The notes beneath the pieces were generated by a model that was not told the DNA's origin, did no database searches, and worked only from the letters and a program-made list of their open reading frames with translations. Made by a program: the position numbers and the translations under genes. This document shows, piece by piece, positions 33,001 through 44,152 of a DNA stretch of 64,000 nucleotides. Every line of letters begins with the position of its first letter. The stretch's first letter is position 1. The stretch comes from Turritopsis dohrnii (lineage: Eukaryota; Cnidaria; Hydrozoa; Anthoathecata; Oceaniidae), in contig BQMF02000179.1 in assembly GCA_027922465.2 (NCBI GenBank), positions 1 to 64,000 on the forward strand. Direction: 5' to 3'.

Positions 33001-36000
33001 TAGATCATATAGAAATATATCCGTTTCACAAAATTTACGGCTGAGGAGTTGATTGACAAAAGGTTTTTATAAGGTTATTGCTGTTCACCTATTCACTGAA
33101 TAGACCTTCTAATAAAGTGTTACTGCATATTATCGTCAAGTTGCCTCGTCTGTTATATTTTTCGACATACTTGTTGGCTTAGTTATAACAGAGCATTTAA
33201 CAAAAATTCCGAAAATGTCCTAATGTACTTTTGTTCACTGTTTTAGAACAGAATGTTGCAAAAATTACAAAATGTGCGGAGTATTTCAAATTCTATTAAA
33301 CAGCAAAAATCATGAATATATAACACTCAAGGACGTCTTGAAATATGTTAAACACGATCGATTTGTTTTCTTTAGAATGGTAGTCTCGAAGAACGAAACC
33401 CTGGAACATGAAATATTGGAGAATAGACGAAAAATACAAATAGTTCGCGAAAAACAAACGGCTAACGAAATATCAGAAAAAGAAGATCATAAAAATATTC
33501 AGTATATGAAGAAAGATTTGTACGATTTGGAAAGGAGTTATGATAATTTACACCACATGAACGAAACACTGACATGTGAACTAAAAGAGAAAGATCAAAC
33601 GTGTGTCTCATTCCAACAAAAGCTCAAAATTGCTGAAGATGATGTCCAACACTGGCGACATAGCGTTGATGTATTAGAAAGAGAGTGTCAAAAGCTCTCA
33701 ACCGAAAACGAACGATTAGAGATGGAACTTGCCGACAACCGGATAGAGATAAACGACATGAAGCTCCACTTAGAAATAGCTGAAAAAGAAAAGCAGTCGT
33801 GGATTGATACAAGGCAAACCGAAGATTTCAAAATTGACGAGTTACAGATGAAATGCAATCAGCTTGAGGAGGATTTGTTTACCAAGGAAAAACTATATGA
33901 TAAATTGAAGGAACAATTGAAATTGACAGATCATGAAAGCAATGTTTTAGAAAAGAAAATTCTAGAATATGAAATTAAAGTGAAAGTTTTGGAAGAAAAA
34001 CTTAGTGAAAACGAGAACGAAAAACGACAGTTGCAGAACGAAAATGAAAAATTGCAGCTTGATGTACATGGTAACGGTTTGAAACAAAAAGATTTGATGT
34101 CAGAAAAGGAGCTAGCACAACACAACATCAGGTAATGAAAATTTATAAACACATTAGTTTAACATCTAAGACATATCGTAAGGACTTAGCCAGGGCATAA
34201 GTAGTGATCCGAAATAAATGTTTAACTCCCCAGCAGATAGAAACAAACGGAAATACCTTTACACATATATGGAGCGCCATCATGAAAAAAATAATTTCGG
34301 GGCAATGTCAAAACTTCTTATTGAGGTAACACACACTTTTTGTGTGAGCTTCTCCAAATCATATGGAGGTCATCGATATGTTTTGACATTCCCCAATTTC
34401 ATAACATGATTTTAACCCTACTTTATTATGTACATTATCGTGTTACCCCATCGAAAGTGTGCGTTGCCCCAATACGAATTTTTGACATTCCCCCGAAATT
34501 ATTTTTTTCCGTGATGGCGCTAATCAATTATTATTCAGCCGAGGGAAAGGGAATCTTTGAAGTACGTTTAGAACGGGTGGAAAGGATGGCACAATGAAAG
34601 TAAGATTTGATGACAAACGAATGATATAAAAAGGTTCTGAATCAGTTGTTAAGGGTGAAATCGGAACTAATAAAATCCTAACTGTTTTCAGGAAATTTAA
34701 GAAATGAGTTTTAAGTTACAGGAAATAGCTGTGGCACTCTATATCGAAGTTTGTTTTAAAGTTTGTATCTGGCATCAACGAGATTGGAAGTATTGTTGTG
34801 AAACCTGCTCACCCTTCCATTGACGCATATCTATTTTGTGACTCTGAGAGCAGAGGATTAAGAACAGCGACACCATAGTCTGTTCTAAGTTTTCCTTTAA
34901 TGTTTATCAGGGTCAGTGAAGAAACGGAAAAGAGTTCAACAATATGATATTTCTTTTCAGCCTTGAGTTTCCATTAGGTTACTTGCACGTTTTCTTTTTT
35001 ACTTTAAACGACTAAACCCTCCTCCACAAATACTTTAAACGACTAAACCCTTCTCCACAAATACTTTAAACGACTAAACCCTCCTCCACAAATACTTTAA
35101 ACGACTAAACCCTTCTCCACAAATACTTTAAACGACTAAACCCTTCTCCACAAATACTTTAAACGACTAAACCCTTCTCCACAAATACTTTAAACGACTA
35201 AACCCTTCTCCACAAATACTTTAAACGACTAAACCCTTCTCCACAAATACTTTTAACGACTAAACCCTTCTCCACAAATACTTTAAACGACTAAACCCTT
35301 CTCCACAAATACTTTAAACGACTAAACCCTCCTCCACAAATACTTTAAACGACTAAACCCTTCTCCACAAATACTTTAAACGACTAAACCCTTCTCCACA
35401 AATACTTTAAACGACTAAACCCTCCTCCACAAATACTTTAAACGACTAAACCCTTCTCCACAAATACTTTAAACGACTAAACCCTTCTCCACAAATACTT
35501 TAAACGACTAAACCCTTCTCCACAAATACTTTAAACGACTAAACCCTTCTCCACAAATACTTTAAACGACTCAACCCTTCTCCACAAATACTTTAAACGA
35601 CTAAACCCTTCTCCACAAGTACTGACTGAGCTCTAGCTACGTGCATGATATCAGTGGTAGAGATTATTTGAAGAGGTTAATAGAACTATTATGGGTTGGT
35701 TGACCTGCAACTTTGTTCTAGGCATCACGAAAAAAAGATTGAAGAACTCAAGAAGACTGTCCAACAAAAAGAAGAGAAAATTACTCGGTATATACGAAAA
35801 TATGACGACAATGCTGAACAAGTCGCGAAATTAACCGACGATCTGAATTATTCCAACCTTGAAGTTCAACGAGTAACAAACGACTTAATTAAAGAGAAGG
35901 AGACGATTAAACGACTGGAGAAACTGAACGAGGAGATGAACAACGAGAATAAAAGATTGATGCATGAACTGATCAAACTACAGGATCGTTTGAAAGTGTT

Positions 36001-38614
36001 ATCAGAAGAAAATGAAGTGCGTCGTGACAAGCTCTCTCAAGCTGAAAAAGAACAAACAAACGTTGACAATTTACTAATAAAAACACAGAAATCAAACAGC
36101 GAGCTATTGGAAGCTAATAAGACAGCAGGAGAAGAGTTACGTACAACTAAAAACAAAGTGAATCAACTTGTGCAGGGGCTGGAAGAACAAAACGAGGAAA
36201 AGAAAGAGTTAGAAAAAAAATTGAGCATGGTTGAAAATGAATTGCATTGTTCCACAGAAAGACTGAGTAAATTAAATGAAGAATTGACGTATGAAGTCAA
36301 TGATTCAAGGCGTATAATACGTGAATTAGAAGCTATATTAGATCAGGGTCAGTTAGATTTTGATGAGATGGACATTCAGTTAGAAAAATACAGAAAAGAC
36401 AATATGGAATTGGATGCGAAATTGCACGATGTTCTAAAACAGCAAATCGCCCTCCAATCAGAAAATGAAGAGTTACAACAGAAGTTAGCAAGCAGTAATG
36501 AAGAACTTCAAACATTGACGGATGTAATTTCCAATCAGAAGAAAGAAATACAACAATACCTACACGAGAAAGACGAGATAGATGGCCAGTTACTGGAGTG
36601 TAAATCCAGAGAAGAGTTCTTTGAAGAACGTTTAAGAAGTGCGGAAAGAACTGTAACATCAAAAGAAGATTTGCTGACAAGCGAAAGAAAAGATAAAGAT
36701 AAACTTCAGGACGAGTTATTAAAATTACAATCGGAACTAATCAAATCGAAAACATTTTCAGAAAATCTAAGAAATGACCTTGAACTTAAAAATAAATTGT
36801 TGGGCGAGAAGACAAAACTTATCGAAAACTTAGAAAAAAGTCAAAACGAAACTCAAAAGTCAAAAGAAGATTTGGTATGTAAAATATCGGAGAATGTTGA
36901 AACAGTAGAGAAGTACGAATACAGTAATCGTCTACTGTCAGAGCAACGAGACGAGATGGAAAGAAAATATCAGGAATGTTACCAGCATTCACAATTACTA
37001 GAATCTCGTCTAGAAGATACTAGAATGGCAACACACGGGGAAAAGGAGGAGTTATTAGCAACGATATCTGCATTAAAACGCGAATTGAATGAAAAGGAAC
37101 TGCATGCTGAAACACAAAACCATCGTCAGCATTCATACGACAGCAGTCTGAAGGAAGCTATGTCTAACAATGAGCAATTAATTAAACAGGTAGAAGCCCT
37201 GCAAGAAGATCATGCAAAGGAAAAAGAAAATGCACTTAAAACTATAATGGATCTTAACGCCACCATACATCAAATGGAAAACAGGAAGTCTGAGGAAATG
37301 ATCGAATTGAAAGCAACAATTGATGCATTGGAAAACTCTAGGGGGCAAGACATATCGCTATTGCGTATGAAGTTGCAAGAAGTTGAAGAGCTGAAGAAAA
37401 AAATGAAAAATGAAGCTCGAATCAAGTCTGAAATGGATGAAGAAAACAATGCCTTAAAGGAAGACATAGTACAGTTACAGAATTCACTAGATTCAAAAGA
37501 TGTCAAGATTGCTCAAGTTGCAAGAGAACTTGAAGAGCATCAGACACATATAAACTATCTGGAAAAACATAAACTTGAAAGTGAAACAGAGAATCAGTCA
37601 TTATGGAGTAGGAGGATTGAAGAAAAAGATGAAAAATGTATTGAATTGGAAACTGAAGTCAAAACTCTAAAAAACCAGTTGATTACATTCAACAATTTGC
37701 AAGATGAAAATGAAAATTTAAAGAGTGATTTGGAAGCTCTTTTAAACGAGTTGGGAAGCATGCAAACTGTCGCCAGTGAATATAACCAGATGCGATTGGA
37801 GAATCAAGATCTTCTATCAAAAGCTGATCGCGCTCAAGAAGTTCAAGACGAGAACAGGATGTTGAAGCAAGAATTGAGAGATATTGAAAGCAAACACATC
37901 GAAGCTTTGAATGCAATAAATCGTGAAAATATGGCACTCCGTCGAAACGCTGACGACCTCTTCAAAAAGAATCAAGATTTGGAGTTACGAAATGTGGCTT
38001 ATGTTAGAACGCGGCCTATCAGTACTGGTTATTTTGAACCGAGCCAACCGAGGTTCGAACCAGCTTCCTTAACATTTCAGAAAAAATCAGCCTCCACAAA
38101 CAACATCAATGAAGCGTTCCTTGATGTCGGTTCTTTCTCCCCGACAAAAAATGCCGTCGCCACAAGTACTCCGACACAAGAAACAAAGCGTTTTACGTCA
38201 ACGTCTGCGACTAAAGGACCAACTACTGAGCAAACATACACATTGAGACAAGTTAAATCGACTTCGTCTATTAACGAAAAGCTTGGCGACTCTCCTTCTT
38301 CCGACACCCGTCGAAAAGTCGACGCCAGTTGGAATCAGCCGACACAAGACGAGATATTGCGCTCATCAATCCGATTAAATCCGTTTTTCAAGATGGATAA
38401 AGAGACGGCAGAAAATAATTGGAAGATTGCAATGAACGCGTCAAAAGTTAAACCTCCGACAAATTCTCATAATCTATCGCTAAATGCCTCTATGTTTGAC
38501 ATGAGACCTAAATCGACAGATATTCCTGAGCAGGTTAGGAAATCGCCGGAAAAATCTTTGGCTATCGGTAACGAATTCGTGAATCGGTTAAAAGCCACAT
38601 TCGAAAATAGGTGA
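27049..38614 (+). CDS. Giant coiled-coil protein, 2,444 aa, family not recognised
   Basis: Exons are 27049-27109, 27300-27619, 28217-28544, 29088-29589, 30284-32758, 33376-34131 and 35722-38614. All introns are GT-AG and the reading frame is continuous through all seven. The start is the first of two ATGs at 27049; the later ATG at 27099 would put a stop in exon 2. Residues 1-105 are not coiled coil (contains DYWRYADDLVNISPC). Heptad-rich, Glu/Lys/Gln/Asn-rich helix then runs through almost everything to about residue 2235. The break is a Ser/Arg-rich segment near residues 1090-1190 (RRSSLPPIPGRTS, SRSSSTDRLRD). The last about 205 residues are a Ser/Thr/Pro-rich tail (SFSPTKN, RKSPEKS). Length and layout fit a centrosomal, ciliary-rootlet or other cytoskeletal scaffold. 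Long coiled coils match many families, so I assign none. Confidence 0.85.
27916..28036. mobile_element. Hairpin MITE of about 120 bp, copy 1 (intron 2 of coiled-coil gene)
   Basis: The ends CCCAGCCGACACATTTGT and ACGATTTTGCCGACTGGGG are inverse copies, as are internal AATCTCTGAGAAGGAGTGCA-type and CACAGTGACTTTTT-type arms, so the whole unit can fold as a hairpin. Relatives lie at 45,228, 46,003 and 46,993. Confidence 0.65.
34274..34520. mobile_element. Palindromic MITE (GCGCCATCAYGGAAAAAAAT ends) in intron 6 of coiled-coil gene
   Basis: The left end GCGCCATCATGAAAAAAATA and the right end ATTTTTTTCCGTGATGGCGC are inverse copies over about 40 bp, with TTTCGGGG..AATGTCAAAA continuing the match. 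An inner pair (GTAACACACACTTT against AAAGTGTGCGTTGCCCC) extends the palindrome. It has no coding capacity. Confidence 0.7.
35001..35621. repeat. 31-bp minisatellite, about 20 copies, intron 6 of coiled-coil gene
   Basis: The unit is ACTTTAAACGACTAAACCCT followed by YCTCCACAAAT, 31 bp. About 20 copies run head to tail with almost no variation except a C/T site (CCTCC or CTTCTCC) and a few single changes near the array ends. It ends about 100 bp before the exon 7 acceptor (35,720-35,721). The near identity suggests recent expansion or homogenisation. Confidence 0.95.
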
Positions 38615-39066
38615 CGATATTATGTACATATGAAACAGAAGGAAAATTTTTTTAATCAAGTTGTATATAAACAAATTTGCTACGGATTTATTTGAATAGA
38701 TGATCAACAATTTTTTCGATATTTGATGAAATATTGCCGTTAAGAAGCAGGGTATTCACAGGAAAAGGATGATGCTGAGTAGCCTCTGTACAACTGGCTG
38801 ATTTTATTAGGCTAAGTAGTCGTTTATGATTTATGAATAACGTGGCTCCAATGTTATGATGGGAAAAAATTTCAGCTCCATTTGTTCTGCAGATCACGGT
38901 GAACCAAAGAAAGAAATCGTTGAACTGCGCCTAATTCGTTTTTCATGTGAACACTGTGTTGGTCAAATGTGAGAGTACCATGGCAACGAGGCGGTGTAGG
39001 AACACGGCGGTTACAGGTGGTACAACCAAAAATTTAATACTGTCAGTTTTTCCTGATATGGAAATA
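38615..39066. other. 3' region of the coiled-coil gene
   Basis: Probable 3' UTR and downstream flank. No canonical AATAAA is obvious in the first 200 bp. Confidence 0.3.
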
Positions 39067-39241
39067 CAGAGGAATCTCTCTATCTCGAACTCGCAAGGGA
39101 CCGGAAAATTTGTTCGAGATAGAGAATGTTCGAGATAAAGAAAGTTAGCTCTTCAAGTTAACTGTTCAAGGGACCGAGATTTTTGTTCGAGATAGGGAGA
39201 TATTCGAGATAGAGGGTAGTCGAGATAGAGAGATTCCACTG
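39067..39241. mobile_element. TA-flanked MITE, pogo/Tigger-like ends
   Basis: The left end CAGAGGAATCTCTCTATCTC and the right end GAGATAGAGAGATTCCACTG are inverse copies. TA lies on both sides (39,065-39,066 and 39,242-39,243). The interior repeats GTTCGAGATAGAG. The ends resemble those of pogo/Tigger non-autonomous elements. Confidence 0.7.
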
Positions 39242-39267
39242 TACTTTCATGAAAGCAAAACCCACTT

Positions 39268-40923
39268 GAGGTCGTCATGGGAAGATGCTTGAATGGTCAT
39301 AAAGCCCGTTTTCCACTAGGCGAATTTTTTTGTGCCAAGTTTTTCTTTGTTTTCGCTTGCCTCAAAAAGTCATTTCGAATACATTGAAATAATTCCTTAT
39401 TTCTTTTTCATTGCCACAAATTAACAATGGAAGGGCCTTTAAACTTCGCACGAAAACAAAAACAAAACGAAAACCATGGACGTATAAAAGAGGACTCACA
39501 ACTAATACTAAAGCCTTTCATTTCTATTATTAAAATTTATTCTGTCGGCACTTCTTTATTGTAATCCTCGTCACCTCGCATTTCACTGGATTTCGGTTCA
39601 CATCGGCGGGTTTATACGACGCTTTTTAGGTTTAATCCGATGTGGAAAACCAACGAATTGAGAGAAAATACGAATTGCAAATGCATCAGCAATATTCTCG
39701 AGTATCACAAAACTTTTACTCAACCTAAGAAGAATGCTTTTTCATTCAATTCTGAAAATTACATGCTTGAGACTGTAAGAAGGCATGAGGAATCAGAGTT
39801 TAAAACCTGGCTTCAAAATAATCATAAAATCTTTAAATTCATTTCTGGTTGGTTATTACGATCATGGAAGCCAATGGAAACATGTATTTTTAACAGCACT
39901 TGAGGGAGTTTCAAAACTGCTTTTGTGAAAAGTTCAATAAACCGAGGCGAGGTTTGTTTGAATAGATTTATAAAAGTTGTAAGTCCTTCTCTTTTTATAC
40001 GTCCATGCCAAAACCAAATGAAACACAGAACACTCAGCCTCGTTATAAATCTTAAAACTTATGTAATTTAACACGATAAAAGACCTTCGTAATAAGAATG
40101 ATTCAAATGATTATTCAACTTCCAAACGAGGCAATGGGTGCACTGACGTAACGTATTGATAGTGGCATACTCCTTGTACAAACTTGATGTTGTAGTTTGT
40201 AGGTTTAGTGAGTGAGGAGAAAGTAAAAATAGTCAATTGTTTATTTCCATAAATTTACAACACGAACCAAACAATAACATTGCAGCTCTAACTGCGTCGA
40301 ACTCCCATATGTCATTGCGGCAACACAATTCTGCAATATGATTGGCAGAAACACTATATCGATCTGAGCATACCAAATGTTCTTATCGCGATTGCAACCG
40401 TTGAAATTACTCATTGGCCTAACATTGTTCGCCAGTATTCTAAAGACCTCTTCGACTGTGACCTACAGAAGAAAAAATTCAAGAAAAATAATTGGATGTT
40501 TCTATGGTGATAACAGGGTGTCTGCCAGTAAAACACATAAAATGGGATTTTTAGATCCCCACCCACCTTGTCTGTTCGATCGATTCCAAACACTTGATCA
40601 CTGATCCTTCCAACGTATTAGTTGCGTCATGTATCGCAGGTGACGCAGGCGACATCGCCTTAAAACAAAATACACATAAAGGCGATTATACAACATTCTA
40701 TTGGTGAACATGAAGGCTTACGTGTTAGGGTTGATGCGACTTTTAGTCAAAATGTTGGAATTTTAATAACAACTCCTTGATAACTCGAACTAACTATTAC
40801 TCGAACACTGAAAGACTCGAACTCCTAAAACCTTATCACAAGTTTATTGTAGATACTGTAACATATATCACAATATCAGGGTTCCCCTTTCGATCTTTTT
40901 CAATCTCAAAATTGGGGAGATTT
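39268..40923. repeat. 1.66-kb tandem duplication, copy 1
   Basis: It starts GAGGTCGTCATGGGAAGATG; the same phrase restarts at 40,924. The two copies are nearly identical, differing by a few substitutions and short indels. Each includes one CATGGACGTATAAAA inverted-repeat element and a roughly 900-bp unique part. Identical short open frames (40,377-40,604 and 42,025-42,252) follow from this near identity and match no protein I recognise. Confidence 0.9.
39475..40007. mobile_element. CATGGACGTATAAAA inverted-repeat transposon, copy 2
   Basis: It begins CATGGACGTATAAAAGAGGA and ends TTTTTATACGTCCATG. The flanks CGAAAAC and CCAAAAC differ by one base and are probably the 7-bp target duplication. 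The interior contains GAAGCCAATGGAAACATGTA, shared with the copy at 4169-4813. Confidence 0.7.
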
Positions 40924-42573
40924 GAGGTCGTCATGGGAAGATGCTTGAATGGTCATAAAGTCCGTTTTCCACTAGGCGAATTTTTTTGTGCCAAGTTTTT
41001 CTTTGTTTTCGCTTGCCTCAAAAAGTCATTTCGAATACATTGAAATAATTCCTTATTTCTTTTTCATTGCCATAAATAAACAATGGAAGGGCCTTTAAAC
41101 TTCGCACGAAAACAAAAACAAAACGAAAACCATGGACTTATAAAAGAGGACTCACAACTAATACTAAAGCCTTTCATTTCTATTATTAAAATTTATTCTG
41201 TCGGCATTTCTTTGATGTAATCCTCGTCACCTCGCATTTCACTGGATTTCGGTTCACATCGGCGGGTTTATACGACGCTTTAGGTTTAATCCGATGTGGA
41301 AAACAACAAATTGAGAGAAAATACGAATTGCAGATGCATCAGCAATATTCTTGAGTATCACAAAACTTCTACTCAACCTAAGAAGAATGCTTTTCAATTC
41401 TGAAAATTACATGTTTGAGACTGTAAGAAGGCATGAGGAATCAGAGTTTAAAACCTGGCTTCAAAATAATCATAAAATCTTTAAATTCATTTCTGGTTGG
41501 TTATTACCATCATGGAAGCCAATGGAAACATGTATTTTTAACAGCACTTGAGGGAGTTACAAAACTGCTTTTGTGAAAAGTTCAATAAACCGAGGCGAGG
41601 TTTGTTTGAATAGATTTATAAAAGTTGTAAGTCCTTCTCTTTTTATACGTCCATGCCAAAACCAAATGAAACACAGAACACTCAGCCTCGTTATAAATCT
41701 TAAAACTTATGTAATTTAACACGATAAAAGACCTTCGTAATAAGAATGATTCAAATGATTATTCAACTTCCAAACGAGGCAATGGGTGCACTGACGTAAC
41801 GTATTGATAGTGGCATACTCCTTGTACAAACTTGATGTTGTAGTTTGTAGGTTTAGTGAGTGAGGAGAAAGTAAAAATAGTCAATTGTTTATTTCCATAA
41901 ATTTACAACACGAACCAAACAATAACATTGCAGCTCTAACTGCGTCGAACTCCCATATGTCATTGCGGCAACACAATTCTGCAATATGATTGGCAGAAAC
42001 ACTATATCGATCTGAGCATACCAAATGTTCTTATCGCGATTGCAACCGTTGAAATTACTCATTGGCCTAACATTGTTCGCCAGTATTCTAAAGACCTCTT
42101 CGACTGTGACCTACAGAAGAAAAAATTCAAGAAAAATAATTGGATGTTTCTATGGTGATAACAGGGTGTCTGCCAGTAAAACACATAAAATGGGATTTTT
42201 AGATCCCCACCCACCTTGTCTGTTCGATCGATTCCAAACACTTGATCACTGATCCTTCCAACGTATTAGTTGCGTCATGTATCGCAGGTGACGCAGGCGA
42301 CATCGCCTTAAAACAAAATACACATAAAGGCGATTATACAACATTCTATTGGTGAACATGAAGGCTTACGTGTTAGGGTTGATGCGACTTTTAGTCAAAA
42401 TGTTGGAATTTTAATAACAACTCCTTGATAACTCGAACTAACTATTACTCGAACACTGAAAGACTCGAACTCCTAAAACCTTATCACAAGTTTATTGTAG
42501 ATACTGTAACATATATCACAATATCAGGGTTCCCCTTTCGATCTTTTTCAATCTCAAAATTGGGGAGATTTGA
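40924..42573. repeat. 1.66-kb tandem duplication, copy 2
   Basis: It is the direct repeat of 39,268-40,923 and breaks off at 42,573 inside the phrase TTGAGGAGATTTG, where copy 1 joins copy 2. A half-copy that starts and stops at the same phrase points to unequal exchange. Confidence 0.9.
41131..41655. mobile_element. CATGGACGTATAAAA inverted-repeat transposon, copy 3
   Basis: Carried along in the second copy of the 1.66-kb duplication, so it is not an independent insertion. It starts CATGGACTTATAAAAGAGGA (one change from copy 2) and ends TTTTTATACGTCCATG. Confidence 0.7.
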
Positions 42574-42629
42574 GGAGATTTGCCAATCTGTTCAGACCTT
42601 TCTCCTCACCGTCCTGTTATAATTGGAAT

Positions 42630-43400
42630 ATCGGAAAACCAGGACCTAGGACCCAAAAATAGGAGGGACCCAAATTGAAAGAGCAAATATGTGCCAAGAA
42701 AAGGAAAAGAAAAAAGAAACAGAAATTTTTATTTAAATCTTGCACCCATGATTTTAATAATTTTGAATATGATAACGAATGTTACAGCGGTTGAAAGATG
42801 AGCGTTTCGGTTAATCTTGATGTTTCAAATCCACCTGCCGATCTGGCCACTAAAAATCGTATTTATCCAGATTAATCACTTCCGAACAAAGGTTTTTTTA
42901 AGCTTTTATAAGCATGTATTTTTATTTACGTTTGTTAATTGCTTTTGCAAGTCCGCTTTTATCTCATTCGGAAAGTAGTATTTCATTACTTGTCACAGCT
43001 TTACAGAACGGCTTCCTGAATGACATCAAACATCAAATAAAGAAAAAAAAAACATTTAGCGAAAACCTGGTTTCCACGTATAGCTTTATTCAAATGATGG
43101 AGAGAAATATTAAGATTTTGCCGGGCCAGGCAATGCAAGTATCACGCCTTAGAAATGACAAAAAGTCAAGAAAATAGAAATATTTGCCGATCTCTCAAAT
43201 ATATGGGTGAATTTAGGCCGCAAAATGAGGTAATATGAACACATTGAACTGAGATTAGCAAACAGAAACAATACTACAATCAGATTTGTACAACAGTTTT
43301 AAAAATTACGCGTTGATTGCTCACAGTCTTAACAGTTTACACGCATTCAACCTGGATCCTCCTTTTAGGGTTCTGGGTCCTTCTTTTTTGGTATCCCCGT
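42630..43400. mobile_element. Possible inverted-repeat element (GGACCYAGGACCC arms)
   Basis: The left arm (TATCGGAAAACCAGGACCTA then GGACCCAAAAATAGGAGGGA) and the right arm at 43,352-43,400 (GGATCCTCCTTTTAGGG, TCTGGGTCCTTCTTTTTTGG, TATCC) are imperfect inverse copies over about 40 bp. No transposase is visible and the termini are not sharply defined. Confidence 0.4.
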
Positions 43401-44152
43401 AAAATTAGCCCTCTACTGACAGCAGATGAGAATACACATAGAAGACATACCCGAAATGTTCTTTCGTTGTTGGTATGCTTGCCATTAGAGCCGATACTTT
43501 CGTTTAGTCGAGATCTACTCCTGTAATGAAGACGCATAATTCAGTTTGATTAAAACACGTTTGTTGGATACGGAATGCTTTTGCGATGCTTCGTCAAACC
43601 AATTGCAGCTGACGACTTAACCACAAAAACGATTAACTTAAAAACGCGAGATTTTCGAAGATTAAAGTTTTTTGAAGGTGCTTTTGTTGACTTAATGATG
43701 GCGGAGTGAAGTCTTTTCTTTTAAGAACGATTCAAACGTCTTTATAATTTAACTCGAAAAAGGGGCGTAGGTTGACCTGATGAGATATATATTATATGTA
43801 TGTTTTTATATACTTATTACTGGTAAGTGATGAAGACGTTGTTACTATGTTAATAGCAAAACAACATGTTAATGCAATCACAGATACTCTGCCGATAGGA
43901 AAATTAGCTTCCCTGTTGAAGACTGTCCTCACTTACTATGATTAAATCAGAGAGCAAGGTTGGCGTTGTAACTTTACAAAGTGAGGAGAAAGCTTCGCTT
44001 CTAGCTTTTAAATATAATGAATTGTTATGTAAGACTGAGGGATGCAGTTGTTGTTGATGTCAGCAGTGGCATGAGGTCAATAAAAAAAGTAGCTGACAAA
44101 TCAACATAAGGAAACGGATGATTGAAACCTTCTGACTGACAGTTCAGTATCT
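43401..44152. other. Interval between convergent genes, nothing recognised
   Basis: No exon, repeat or RNA gene is supported. It includes the downstream (3') flank of the MCM3AP-like gene on the minus strand. Confidence 0.3.

Noticed and set aside
35001..35621. CRISPR-like or telomere-like array
   Set aside because: The 31-bp units are contiguous with no spacers, so not CRISPR. The unit is not a telomere motif and it lies inside an intron of an animal gene.
36333..36680. Minus-strand reading frame of 115 aa
   Set aside because: Antisense shadow of the coiled-coil coding exon; no motif or independent signal.
40377..40604. Gene encoding a 75-aa protein, conserved at 42,025-42,252
   Set aside because: The identity comes from the recent tandem duplication, so it is no evidence of selection. 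No motif or splice support.
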